The notes beneath the pieces are model-generated. The model was not told the origin of the DNA. It worked only from the letters and a program-made list of their open reading frames with translations, and ran no database searches. 64,000 nt of DNA from Chryseobacterium vaccae (GTDB taxonomy: Bacteria > Bacteroidota > Bacteroidia > Flavobacteriales > Weeksellaceae), in assembly GCF_009602705.1 (NCBI RefSeq), contig NZ_VSWH01000001.1:620001-684000 (forward strand), in the 5' to 3' direction. This document shows positions 54,310 through 62,414 of this stretch, piece after piece. Numbering within the stretch: the stretch's first letter is position 1; each line of letters opens with the position of its first letter. The translations under genes and the position numbers were made by a program.

Positions 54310-55128
54310 ATGGAAAAAAAACTTGCTTGTATACGTATTGTCAAGCATTATTTCGGAAAAAAAAATGCCACTGTTTCTCTGATCTTTGTTTCTATTCTTT
54401 CTCTTACAGGAATAGTCTCTGTTTTTGCCAACTGGAAAAGCGGACTTTGTGCAGCAGGTGTTGTAGCATTCATTTATTTCTTTCAAAAAATATTCGGATA
54501 CAAGTATCTTTTACTGGGTATTGCTTCTATACTGGCTGCAATATATTGGCTAGGGCAGGTATTGAACGTAGAGTTTGTATTTTTTGCTCTTACATTAGTA
54601 TTTCTTCCTTTTATTTTCTTTATAAAACCGTGTTATGACGAATATAAAAAGTCATCTTATTTTGAGGTTTTTTATTTGGATAAAAGAAAGATCAAATGCA
54701 TGGTAACAATGGAGAACTCCGATTATAAAGGGTATATGCTTGATCCGAAAAGCTATGTGAAAGAATTTCCTTCAGCAAAGATCAAAGCCTTTTCTTTTGC
54801 TGAAAAAAGCATGATGATTGCGGTAGGTGACCTTTTGATCCGGCCGAAAGAGCTTTCTCATGAAGATCTTTATCTCATTCAGGAGTATGTATATCAATAT
54901 TTTCCTGACCTTTTACAGAATGAGGAGGTAATCCGCGAAAATAGCGGAAAAGAAAACCTGTTTTATCTCCACAAACTCATGATCTTTTCTCCTATACTTA
55001 TTTTGGGAATTGGTATTTATTTTTTAGCAGATAACGGAAAAGACCAGCTGTTAACCTGTATTTTTCTAATATTAATGGTGGTTTTACCTGTAATAATCTA
55101 TAGTATTTTAAGAAAATTTAAAAAGTAA
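54310..55128 (+). CDS. Uncharacterised multi-helix membrane protein
   Basis: A 272-residue protein with two blocks of hydrophobic helices (about 18-110, four helices; 220-265, two helices) around a soluble segment that carries YFEVFYLDKRKIKCMV and a weak PH-like strand pattern. No known motif. It follows the previous gene by 45 bp on the same strand and is probably in the same transcript. Confidence 0.55.
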   Translation: MEKKLACIRIVKHYFGKKNATVSLIFVSILSLTGIVSVFANWKSGLCAAGVVAFIYFFQKIFGYKYLLLGIASILAAIYWLGQVLNVEFVFFALTLVFLPFIFFIKPCYDEYKKSSYFEVFYLDKRKIKCMVTMENSDYKGYMLDPKSYVKEFPSAKIKAFSFAEKSMMIAVGDLLIRPKELSHEDLYLIQEYVYQYFPDLLQNEEVIRENSGKENLFYLHKLMIFSPILILGIGIYFLADNGKDQLLTCIFLILMVVLPVIIYSILRKFKK

Positions 55129-55157
55129 CGGTTACTATATGTACATTTGAATAACCT

Positions 55158-55502
55158 ATGAAAATCATTAAACATCTTCTGATAAGACTGCTGATCACCG
55201 CTGTTCCTCTGATCGGGCTGTATTTCTGGGCAGAAATGGCATTCAAAGCAAACAAACAAAAAGAACATCCTACCGATGTAGGAATGGGAGTTGCGTTGAT
55301 GCTGATCTTTATATTAAGTGCTTTATTCTTTGGATTTATAACAGATTTGATTATAAGGCTGATAAAAAAAGATTACAAAGCAGCACTTACAGATATTCCG
55401 TTTCTTCTGGCTTTTATTGTCCCGATTCTTTACTTAAGCTGTTTATGGTCGGGTGGAGACGGTTTTTGTGAATGGCTAACCAATACTATTAACAAAATAT
55501 GA
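55158..55502 (+). CDS. Small membrane protein
   Basis: A 114-residue protein with three hydrophobic helices (about 7-26, 42-65, 80-98). No family recognised. Its end overlaps the next gene by 4 bp, pointing to coupled translation. Belongs to the membrane-protein run behind LytTR site B. Confidence 0.55.
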   Translation: MKIIKHLLIRLLITAVPLIGLYFWAEMAFKANKQKEHPTDVGMGVALMLIFILSALFFGFITDLIIRLIKKDYKAALTDIPFLLAFIVPILYLSCLWSGGDGFCEWLTNTINKI

Positions 55503-55828
55503 TATTAATTGCGGCAATAGTAATTTGTATAGTAATAGGTGGGCTTACTTACTTTAAACGTTCACCTAAAGCAATACTCATCACCATACTCCTGCTGTTG
55601 GGGGCAATGATCTGCTTTTTTTATTGGGCAGCTTCCAAAGAGAAAAAATATGGGATCTGCATTCCTGCTTATTTTAACAATGAAAAAAAAGACAGCCTTG
55701 TAATGTCTGATGGCGGAGAAAAACCTTCTGATGCAGAACGCGTTGTCCAGTGGAAAACAAAAGTATCTGTACAATCAGAAAGTTATGACTGGATACAAAA
55801 AGAAGAGACCTGGCAGATGTCACTGTGA
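55499..55828 (+). CDS. Small membrane-anchored protein
   Basis: A 109-residue protein: two N-terminal helices (about 1-17 and 25-43) and a short charged C-terminal domain of about 60 residues. No recognised motif. It overlaps the preceding gene by 4 bp. Confidence 0.5.
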   Translation: MILIAAIVICIVIGGLTYFKRSPKAILITILLLLGAMICFFYWAASKEKKYGICIPAYFNNEKKDSLVMSDGGEKPSDAERVVQWKTKVSVQSESYDWIQKEETWQMSL

Positions 55829-55941
55829 ATGTGAATACCCGTTTTGTGTTTTTTCAGTTCATCTGGTCTGTTTGAGATGCTCAGATGAAGAAGGAGAACC
55901 AGTTCTTTCATAACGACTATTATAAAACCCGTTCAGGAAAA

Positions 55942-56370
55942 ATGAAAAAAATAGTATTGTTTGCCATAATTACCGCAGGAATATTCATTTCGAAGGCACA
56001 AACATTGACGCCATCCGGCATCTGGTATGATGTAATTCCGGCAAAGATGAATACAGATAGTCTTTTAACAAAAAAAGGATTTACATTGAAATATGGAGGT
56101 CCTAAAAAGCAGGGCGGAACTTTATATTGTTATGTCAACAAAAAAGCGGATGAATGGCTGTTTATCCATACCGATAAGAAGGAAGCCACCAGCCAGGTAT
56201 CTTATCTGCTGCCTTCGTTAAAGAAATACCGGAAAAATCTGACCAGTAAAAAGCTGTTACTGCCAGGAGAAGAAGTAAGCGGAATGGGAAAAACTTTTCA
56301 GGAAAACAAAATATACTATCATCTTATCTATACTTTTCAAAAACCAGAAATACCTATTACAAGAGAATAA
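55942..56370 (+). CDS. Secreted hypothetical protein
   Basis: A 142-residue protein with a signal peptide (MKKIVLFAIITAGIFISKAQ) and a compact mature part with regular strands (LKYGGPKKQGGTLYCYVNKK). The frame can be extended to 55885, but the signal peptide starts at 55942. No known family. The next gene starts 3 bp downstream. Confidence 0.6.
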   Translation: MKKIVLFAIITAGIFISKAQTLTPSGIWYDVIPAKMNTDSLLTKKGFTLKYGGPKKQGGTLYCYVNKKADEWLFIHTDKKEATSQVSYLLPSLKKYRKNLTSKKLLLPGEEVSGMGKTFQENKIYYHLIYTFQKPEIPITRE

Positions 56371-56373
56371 AAC

Positions 56374-57168
56374 ATGAAAATATTTAAATTGATATTGATT
56401 TTTGTTATGGTGGCCTTTGTACTTCTGTGCACAGGCACTTATTTCTATCCTGTACAATATGACAGCAATTGTCGTGACGGAAATATATACCGGTACAAAG
56501 CGGGAATTTACCAAATGACTACAGGAGTTTCTGGCAAAAAAGAATATAAAAAAATAGGCGGATTATCTATGTTTTTTGGAATTAAACCTATCATCTGTCC
56601 TGAAGAAATTGAAAAACAGCATTTTGAAGCAGTTGTAAAATCCATTGATAGCACCAATCAGATTTTAGACTGGAAACTTCAGAATAACGGACTGTGGATC
56701 AGTAAAAAAGGGGATTGGGCTATAAAGGAAATTATAGCGATAGGGCCGGAAGGAATGAAGCAGGCTGATCATTATATTAGTCAGATGGGATTTAATGATA
56801 ATGAACCTCTGAAGGAGATCATTGATTCTGCTACTTTTCAAAAATTAAATACCAGCTTTTATAAAGATAAAAATCATGTTTACAGGTACTATGGAATGGT
56901 TTATGGAGGAAGTTTTTCTATTTTTCCGGAAGCGGATCCTGCTACATTTGAAGTATTAAACGAATGCTATGCGAAGGACAAAAGCCACATTTATGAATCA
57001 CGCCAGGGAATACTGGACAATGTAGATTATAAAACGTTTAGAACTAAAAATACCCTGACAGGTTGTTTCGCAAAAGACCACAACGGATATTTGCAATGGG
57101 GAGACCGGATCTCTGAAGAAAATATGAAGGAGGAATATGTACAGAAAGCCATTAAAGAATTGAAATAA
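56374..57168 (+). CDS. DKNYY-family protein, membrane-anchored
   Basis: A 264-residue protein with an N-terminal membrane helix (about 3-24) and C-terminal repeats of the DKNYY type: FYKDKNHVYRYYG, then DPATFEVLNECYAKDKSHIYES, then CFAKDHNGYLQWG (about 165-250). DKNYY repeats occur in surface proteins of Bacteroidota; their ligand is unknown. Part of the run behind LytTR site B. Confidence 0.7.
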   Translation: MKIFKLILIFVMVAFVLLCTGTYFYPVQYDSNCRDGNIYRYKAGIYQMTTGVSGKKEYKKIGGLSMFFGIKPIICPEEIEKQHFEAVVKSIDSTNQILDWKLQNNGLWISKKGDWAIKEIIAIGPEGMKQADHYISQMGFNDNEPLKEIIDSATFQKLNTSFYKDKNHVYRYYGMVYGGSFSIFPEADPATFEVLNECYAKDKSHIYESRQGILDNVDYKTFRTKNTLTGCFAKDHNGYLQWGDRISEENMKEEYVQKAIKELK

Positions 57169-57191
57169 TTTATTCCTGCAATTTCTAAGTC

Positions 57192-58067
57192 ATGAAAAGA
57201 ACACTATTTTCAGTTTTATTGTTTACGTTCAGCCAGATGAATGCCCAGACTGTTTATACAGGATCTATCGGCGATTATCCCATTGAAATGGTTATTTATG
57301 CAGGAGATGCTGTTTATTCTTATACTGATTTTGATGAACCGATTTCGCTGAATAATGGAACGATCAGCAATGGGAAACTTACTTTTTATGAAAAAGAAAC
57401 AACCGGGAAAAAGCAGACCAGAGCAATTCTTACATTGGATCGTTTTTCTGAAGGGCAAAATACATTATCAGGGATCTGGAAAAATATCAAAACAAAAAAT
57501 GAGCTGAAAATTAATTTAACGAAAAAATATGCTATTGAAAACGGTGAAAATATTCAGTGGAAAGGCAGAGAATTGTTACAGCCCGTTTCGGCAGGTAATA
57601 CCTATTTCAAAGTGGTTGCTACCAAAGAAAAGGACCATTATTATCCCATGATTACATCCGTAAAGATATTTGAAAAGCGCACAGACAAGCTGCTGCAGGA
57701 GCTTGATGTTAGCTGTCAGCTCTGGGGATTAAATAATATAAGCATTGATGATTTTAACTTTGACGGGATTGATGATTTTTCTGTCTTTGAATCCAGTTAT
57801 GCAGGCCCCAATACCTCCAGTATTTACTTTCTGTATAACAAAAAAACTCAGAAATATTACGAAAGCAGCTTCAGTGGAATTTCTTTGGAGTTTGATCCCG
57901 TTAAGAAAAGAGTTTATGAAAGAAATCAATGCTGTGCCGGAACTGTAGTCACAACGGTTGAGTATAAAGTTGCCAATAATAGTTTAATTCCGCTTGCTCA
58001 ACACTGCTACCGCTGGAATGATAAAAAACAGAAGCTTGTGGAAAAGCCAATGAAAGAATGTCAGTAA
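57192..58067 (+). CDS. Secreted XAC2610-like protein
   Basis: A 291-residue protein with a signal peptide (cleavage after QMNAQ). Its C-terminal half contains an FG-GAP-like calcium motif IDDFNFDGIDDFSVFES and the SYAGPNTSSIYFLYN continuation typical of XAC2610-related proteins. The N-terminal half is a beta-rich domain (GSIGDYPIEMVIY). Two adjacent cysteines (QCCAG) stand near the end. Last gene of the secreted/membrane group. Confidence 0.68.
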   Translation: MKRTLFSVLLFTFSQMNAQTVYTGSIGDYPIEMVIYAGDAVYSYTDFDEPISLNNGTISNGKLTFYEKETTGKKQTRAILTLDRFSEGQNTLSGIWKNIKTKNELKINLTKKYAIENGENIQWKGRELLQPVSAGNTYFKVVATKEKDHYYPMITSVKIFEKRTDKLLQELDVSCQLWGLNNISIDDFNFDGIDDFSVFESSYAGPNTSSIYFLYNKKTQKYYESSFSGISLEFDPVKKRVYERNQCCAGTVVTTVEYKVANNSLIPLAQHCYRWNDKKQKLVEKPMKECQ

Positions 58068-58493
58068 TTATTTTTCAATGAAAACGATTGAAAATCATCG
58101 GAATTTAATTCTTTTTTAATCATCAAAAGGCATACCCGGTCCAGCCCAGACTCATTCAGTACATAACAGAATAACTTAATCACTGAAAGTAGAATATAGT
58201 AAGAAAAAATAATAAGATTCACTTCTTAAGGAATTTTGAGGGACCTTTTATCCATTCATATAAGGCTTTTTTTGCGAATTGTAAACGGCATCAAGCGGAT
58301 TGTAAATGAAAGAGGGAAGGGATGAAAATATTATCTACTTTTGAAATAAGAAACAACAGAAGTTCATCAGGAACCGGAATTATTTCTCGGTAGCCGTTTA
58401 ATGAAACACCTGTTTTTGACTGGTTTAAAAAACCAATGATTAAGTTCTTTGAAATAAATATAAAACGGAAAAAACAAAAAATACTATTGCCCT
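58068..58493. other. Gap holding LytTR site C and a long leader
   Basis: No gene of credible length. It contains the paired LytTR boxes and -7 element described separately. From a start near 58350, the leader of the next gene would be about 145 nt. A 12-codon frame (58401-58439) lies in it but has no further support. Confidence 0.5.
58272..58343 (+). promoter_or_regulatory. LytTR-type direct repeats, site C, and promoter
   Basis: GCGAATTGTAAAC (58274-58286) and GCGGATTGTAAAT (58295-58307) are 21 bp apart. TACTTTTG at 58336-58343 is the -7 element, starting 36 bp after the second TTGTAAA (58300), identical to site B. It controls the small membrane protein and peptide array downstream. Confidence 0.78.
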
Positions 58494-58784
58494 ATGAAGG
58501 CCATTGAAGTTTTACGGAACATTCTGATTGTATTTTGGATTTTGTTGCTGGCAGTGAATGTTCTGCTGGTACTTCCAGAATACTGTGCATGCAGAAATAT
58601 TTCTGAAAACGGAAAAGGAAAAACCATCTGGGGATATACAATAGACTGTATTGGGGATAATGAAGAATTTTCTTTGATTTTCTTTCAATGGATTGGCTGT
58701 TGGCTGATCGGAATAATGACCATAATCATTATACTGCATATAATTTATAAAAGGAAGAAAGGACATCTGAAGTTGGAAGAATAA
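58494..58784 (+). CDS. Small membrane protein ahead of the peptide array
   Basis: A 96-residue protein with two hydrophobic helices (about 7-27 and 58-85) around a short cysteine-containing loop (YCACRN, IDCIGDN) and a basic tail. No family recognised. It is the first gene after LytTR site C, and the first short peptide frame starts 5 bp after its stop. It could be an exporter accessory or immunity-type protein; that is speculation from position. Confidence 0.5.
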   Translation: MKAIEVLRNILIVFWILLLAVNVLLVLPEYCACRNISENGKGKTIWGYTIDCIGDNEEFSLIFFQWIGCWLIGIMTIIIILHIIYKRKKGHLKLEE

Positions 58785-58789
58785 TAACC

Positions 58790-58906
58790 ATGAAAACTTT
58801 TAGTTTTAAACAGAGCAATAAAGAAAGCGGTACTGTCAATTGCCGCAGTAAACCTGATGTAACAGGCGTGCCGCTTTTTACTTCCCGAAACCCTGATACA
58901 TTATAA
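58790..58906 (+). CDS. Short peptide ORF 1 of tandem array
   Basis: A 38-residue frame starting in the context ATAACCATGAAAACT. N-terminus MKTFSFKQSNKESG, C-terminal part VPLFTSRNP. The start context and both peptide motifs recur in three further frames downstream. A perfect 7-bp hairpin (58824-58830 with 58871-58877) followed by TTTT lies inside the frame. It may be a real peptide or an RNA element with a start codon. Confidence 0.4.
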   Translation: MKTFSFKQSNKESGTVNCRSKPDVTGVPLFTSRNPDTL

Positions 58907-58925
58907 AAAATTAAAAACTATAACC

Positions 58926-59027
58926 ATGAAAACTCATCATTAACAGCCCAATAAAAAAGCTGTTCTGAGTGAATTACCATTTATAAAAAAGAAGAAAGGA
59001 ATAGACAAGCCTAAAGAATTAGTAACC
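58926..59027 (+). pseudogene. Short peptide ORF 2 of tandem array, frameshifted
   Basis: Starts with the same ATAACCATGAAAACT context but reads MKTHH and stops. In another frame the sequence continues as QPNKKAVLSELPFIKKKKG, matching the NKK and LPF parts of the sister peptides, so it looks like a copy broken by a small deletion. A hairpin AACAGC/GCTGTT lies at 58942-58964. Confidence 0.35.
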
Positions 59028-59132
59028 ATGACAACTTTTGTTTTAAACAGCACAAAAACTGCTCTGCCTTTTTACAACAGGACACCTGTTCGTAATTTCC
59101 TGCTGTTTTTCTTCTATTTTTATAACTGTTGA
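59028..59132 (+). CDS. Short peptide ORF 3 of tandem array
   Basis: A 34-residue frame after GTAACCATGACAACT: MTTFVLNSTKTALPFYNRTP, then a hydrophobic end (FLLFFFYFYNC). LPFYNRTP corresponds to PLFTSRNP of ORF 1. A terminator-like hairpin follows at about 59150-59190. Confidence 0.35.
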   Translation: MTTFVLNSTKTALPFYNRTPVRNFLLFFFYFYNC

Positions 59133-59266
59133 CGGTAGGGCAGAAAAAACAAACAGCATCGGTACAAAGGGGAAATGCCGGTGTTGTTTTTACTACAGTT
59201 AATCTGTTTACAGTATTATATTGTAAACAATAGATAAAGGAAGTGTAGAGTTAAAAACTAATAACC

Positions 59267-59359
59267 ATGAAAACTCTAAATTTTAAACAAATTCATAAAA
59301 AGAGCAGCATGGCGCTGAATGTAATATGCTGCTTTTACTTCCTTCTATACTCCCTTTAA
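59267..59359 (+). CDS. Short peptide ORF 4 of tandem array
   Basis: A 30-residue frame after ACTAATAACCATGAAAACT: MKTLNFKQIHKKSSMALN, then a hydrophobic end (CCFYFLLYSL). MKTxxFKQ and the KKS segment match ORF 1. Upstream lies an inverted pair TGTTTACA (59205-59212) and TGTAAACA (59222-59229). The hairpin AGCAGCAT/ATGCTGCT sits inside the frame. Confidence 0.35.
   Translation: MKTLNFKQIHKKSSMALNVICCFYFLLYSL
59303..59338 (+). terminator. Terminator-like hairpin within peptide ORF 4
   Basis: AGCAGCAT (59303-59310) pairs perfectly with ATGCTGCT (59326-59333), followed by TTTACTT. Its T-run shares GCTTTT(T)ACTTCC with the hairpin in ORF 1. Confidence 0.6.
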
Positions 59360-59455
59360 TTAAAACAATAGGAAAAATACTGTATCTGAAACAATGAGAC
59401 AGTTTTTCATAGATTACAAGTATTTAATAATGCTTATAATCCCTTTTTATATGAT

Positions 59456-59785
59456 TTTTCTCTCGCAGACCCAGCAGATTGCACTGATGGTTGTGGTTTG
59501 TCAGAAATCTGCTCGTCTGTGGGAGAAAGATTAAGAAGTAAAGATCTTTTATGTTAATATTTTTTATTCTTCACGCAGATTTGGCAAAAAAGCGAATATG
59601 GTTGTGGTTTCATCAGTAATATGCCGGTCTGCGGAAGAATAAATTTAATCCGATTTTAAATCAAACTATGATACTGCTAATTTTAAATGTTTTCATAGAG
59701 AGTCTTAGATTCTTTATGATATAATTTTGTATTCTTTCCGCAGGTCAGACACCCTGTTGTATTATCTGCTGCCCTGCGGAAGAAT
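59456..59785. repeat. Three successive hairpin elements
   Basis: Element 1: CTCGCAGAC (59462-59470) with GTCTGTGGGAG (59515-59525). Element 2: TTCACGCAGA (59570-59579) with TCTGCGGAAGAA (59628-59639). Element 3: CTTTCCGCAGG (59734-59744) with CCTGCGGAAGAAT (59773-59785). Elements 1 and 2 also share ATGGTTGTGGTTT in their loops. The rest of the gap 59360-59945 shows no credible gene. Confidence 0.6.
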
Positions 59786-59945
59786 CTAGCATTATTTCCT
59801 GTATTTATATGATCATTCAAATATTTTCAAAGACTTTACTTATTTACTCCAGAAAATTTCATTCTTTAAAGATATCACACATTTTAATGGATCAGGTCCA
59901 AAACGTGGGGTAATTATTTCTCCCTACTTTTCAGACCAATCCACT

Positions 59946-61148
59946 TTAATCCTCAACATATTTATGTCTTGCAGCCTTCATTCCAAAATAAAACATGAGA
60001 ACAACTGCAAAGCTTAAAAAATAGAAAGAACTTTTCCACGAAACATCCCAGTCATGTAGTTTTCCGAAAACCGGAGGTCCAAATGCAGCAATCAGGTAGC
60101 CTACAGACTGAGCCATTCCGGATATTTTCACCGCATTGGCGCTGCTTTTTGTTCTTGTTGAAAAAAACAGGATAGACAAACTGAAAGATAAACCATTAGA
60201 AATGCCGATAATTACCGCATTCACATAGATCCATTGTGATTGAAGCCATGCAAACATCATTGTGCTGATCAGCATCAGAACACAGATTAATACAATCAAT
60301 ATTCTCTGATCTTTCATCTTATTGGCAATGATAGGACTGCAGAACGTAATAGGAATCATGGTGATCTGGATTACAAAAAGTACCCAGCCTGTACTGTCTC
60401 CCTGCATATGATAATCGCTAAGGAATGAAGGAAGCCACGCCACCATACAATAATAAAATAATGACTGTAATCCCATGAATATACTGATATTCCATGCCTG
60501 AGCAGATTTGAACATATTAAAATCTGAATTGCTTAATGCTGCTTTTGTCTGATCCGGATTTTTTTTATTAAAAATAAGCTCCAGGATAAGTACAAATAGT
60601 CCCAAACCGGCAATAACCAGCCATATTCCCAGAGAACCACGCCATCCGAATCCCGTCCATTCACCAATTTTCACACTGAACCCTGAAGCCAGGGCCGCCG
60701 TAAGATTCATTGCTACAGCAAAAATACCGGTCATTAAACCAATTTGCTTTGGAAAATTATTCTTAACATACCCCGGTGTTACCACATTTCCGATACAAAT
60801 TCCCAGTCCGATAAACACAGAGCCCAGAAATAACATCCAGACAGATCCTGTAATGCGCAGAAACAGCCCGAAACTCAAAATAATCAGTGAATACATCAAA
60901 AAACGGCTGATACTGAATTGGTGCGAAAAACGGCTCACCAATACAGAACACGTAGCAAACATAAATAAGGGAATAGAAGTAAGAAGGCTTACCTGGAAAT
61001 TATCCAGCTTCATTGCATCCCGTATATCACCCAGTACCGGAGCTACCGAAATGATAGGAGACCTGAGGTTGCTGGAAACCAATATGACAACAAGTACATT
61101 AATGATCATCAGGGCGTAAGACGCATTCTTTCTTGTTTCACTTTTCAT
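59946..61148 (-). CDS. MFS transporter, CynX/NimT-like
   Basis: A 400-residue 12-helix transporter. The start SSNLRSPIISVAPVLGDI, the helix-4/5 GLGICIGNVVTPGYVKNNFP and the late GMAQSVGYLIAAFGPPVFG are typical of the CynX/NimT (cyanate/2-nitroimidazole) branch. Substrate unknown. It is divergent from an AraC regulator across 72 bp, which probably controls it. Confidence 0.87.
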   Translation of the reverse strand: MKSETRKNASYALMIINVLVVILVSSNLRSPIISVAPVLGDIRDAMKLDNFQVSLLTSIPLFMFATCSVLVSRFSHQFSISRFLMYSLIILSFGLFLRITGSVWMLFLGSVFIGLGICIGNVVTPGYVKNNFPKQIGLMTGIFAVAMNLTAALASGFSVKIGEWTGFGWRGSLGIWLVIAGLGLFVLILELIFNKKNPDQTKAALSNSDFNMFKSAQAWNISIFMGLQSLFYYCMVAWLPSFLSDYHMQGDSTGWVLFVIQITMIPITFCSPIIANKMKDQRILIVLICVLMLISTMMFAWLQSQWIYVNAVIIGISNGLSFSLSILFFSTRTKSSANAVKISGMAQSVGYLIAAFGPPVFGKLHDWDVSWKSSFYFLSFAVVLMFYFGMKAARHKYVED

Positions 61149-61189
61149 GATGGAAATATTTAATGCAAAATTACTTCAGTATTTTTGTT

Positions 61190-61197
61190 TAATTTTG
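61190..61197 (+). promoter_or_regulatory. -7 element of the AraC gene
   Basis: TAATTTTG matches TAnnTTTG and lies 23 bp before the AraC start codon. No -33 TTTG at standard spacing. Confidence 0.5.
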
Positions 61198-61220
61198 CCA
61201 AAGTTTTAACCTGAAACGAC

Positions 61221-62003
61221 ATGAATTCTCATAACAGTATAGACATTGATGAATTGAAAAAAACGTATTTTGTGTGGTTTGAAGAAGACTGGAAACATGA
61301 TGATATTCTTCATTCTCATCAGAAAGGGCAGCTCGTCTATGTAGAAAGCGGTTTCCAATATATTACGATTGAAGGGAAAATATATTTGCTTCCACAGAAT
61401 CACGCGGTATGGATTCCTCCCGGTGCTGTTCACAAGACCAATTCGCATTCTGAGAAAATAAAACTGATGATTATGTTTGCCAATGCTGAACCGGGAAGAA
61501 CTTTTGACCAGGAAATCAATGTTTTCTCCGTTCCTCCGGTTTTAAAGGGAATGATTAAGTATGCTGAAAAATGGTCAAAAAATCAATCAATTGATCCTAA
61601 TGAACAGATTTTTCTCAAAGCACTTTTCAATGAACTTCCTCATTTTGTAGAACATGCTATAAAGCTTCATATTGGCCTTCCGCAGGATAAGCGTCTCACA
61701 AAAGCCATCAATTATCTCCACAGCCATTACCGGGAAGATATAAGAATAGAAGATCTTAGTGAGATTTCCCTGCTTTCTCTGCGTACTCTGGAACGCATCT
61801 TTAAAAAAGAAACAGGCAGTACTCTGAACAAATACCAACAAATCCTCCGGATTATTAAAAGTATGGAGCTGTTGAGCTCAGGAAGCCTTACCATTTCTGA
61901 AATTGCTTACGAAACAGGATATAAAAGCGTACAGTCTTTTACAAGAAGCTTTTTGTCTGTAATGCAGTTCCGGCCTTCTGATTTTATAAAAAATATGAAA
62001 TAA
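61221..62003 (+). CDS. AraC family transcriptional regulator
   Basis: A 260-residue regulator: N-terminal cupin-like sensor domain (about 20-105, with HSHQKGQLVYVESG and WIPPGAVHKTN) and a C-terminal double HTH (about 155-255; IRIEDLSEISLLSLRTLERIFKKETG, ISEIAYETGYKSVQSFTRSF). It is divergent from the CynX-type transporter and likely regulates it in response to its substrate. Confidence 0.9.
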   Translation: MNSHNSIDIDELKKTYFVWFEEDWKHDDILHSHQKGQLVYVESGFQYITIEGKIYLLPQNHAVWIPPGAVHKTNSHSEKIKLMIMFANAEPGRTFDQEINVFSVPPVLKGMIKYAEKWSKNQSIDPNEQIFLKALFNELPHFVEHAIKLHIGLPQDKRLTKAINYLHSHYREDIRIEDLSEISLLSLRTLERIFKKETGSTLNKYQQILRIIKSMELLSSGSLTISEIAYETGYKSVQSFTRSFLSVMQFRPSDFIKNMK

Positions 62004-62022
62004 GACCTTTTTTAAAACAAAA

Positions 62023-62050
62023 AAAATCTCCGGAGATTTTCGGAGATTTT
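62023..62050. terminator. Bidirectional terminator between AraC and lectin genes
   Basis: AAAATCTCCG (62023-62032) pairs perfectly with CGGAGATTTT (62041-62050), giving T-runs on both strands for two convergent genes. Confidence 0.8.
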
Positions 62051-62069
62051 ATAATTATAATTAATTTTT

Positions 62070-62414
62070 TTAGAACTTAAATAAGCATTCACAAACGCTC
62101 ATTTTTCCTTCAACTACAGTGCTCCAGGCGCCTGTCCAGGTTCCGCCGTAGGAAGCACATATCGCAGGACAAACTTCTTTAGCATCTTCATTGCTCCAGA
62201 TAGGTCCTGCAAGAACATTCATTTTATACTCAGTGCTTCCGGATGGCTCTGTATCGTATTCAACTTCGATAACACTCATCGCACCTTCAACAATAGTGCT
62301 CCATTGTCCGGTAAATTTTCCTAAATGAGCCGCAGCAATACGGCCTCCTAGTTTCTGGGCTTCGTCGTTGCTCCAAAGCGGACCTGCAACGATGTTGATT
62401 TTAAATTTTGACAT
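62070..62414 (-). CDS. Mannan-binding lectin of the Microcystis viridis lectin (MVL) family
   Basis: A 114-residue protein made of two homologous repeats (about 4-54 and 63-114). Each has AGPxWSNxxA, an A-A/C-xxxGxxTGxWSTxVEG core and a closing MSVxE(V/C) strand, as in MVL, which binds the oligomannose core Man-alpha-1,6-Man-beta-GlcNAc-GlcNAc. There is no signal peptide, so it may act inside the cell or be released by another route. Single gene. Repeat 2 has three extra cysteines (CPAIC, CEC) not seen in repeat 1. Confidence 0.88.
   Translation of the reverse strand: MSKFKINIVAGPLWSNDEAQKLGGRIAAAHLGKFTGQWSTIVEGAMSVIEVEYDTEPSGSTEYKMNVLAGPIWSNEDAKEVCPAICASYGGTWTGAWSTVVEGKMSVCECLFKF

Noticed and set aside
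58401..58439. 12-codon frame in the leader of the 58494 gene
   Set aside because: Too short, no shared motif with the peptide array and no other support.
59394..59534. 46-codon frame (MRQFFIDYKYLIML...) after the peptide array
   Set aside because: It runs through hairpin element 1, shares no motif with the peptide family and lacks the ATAACC start context; probably chance.
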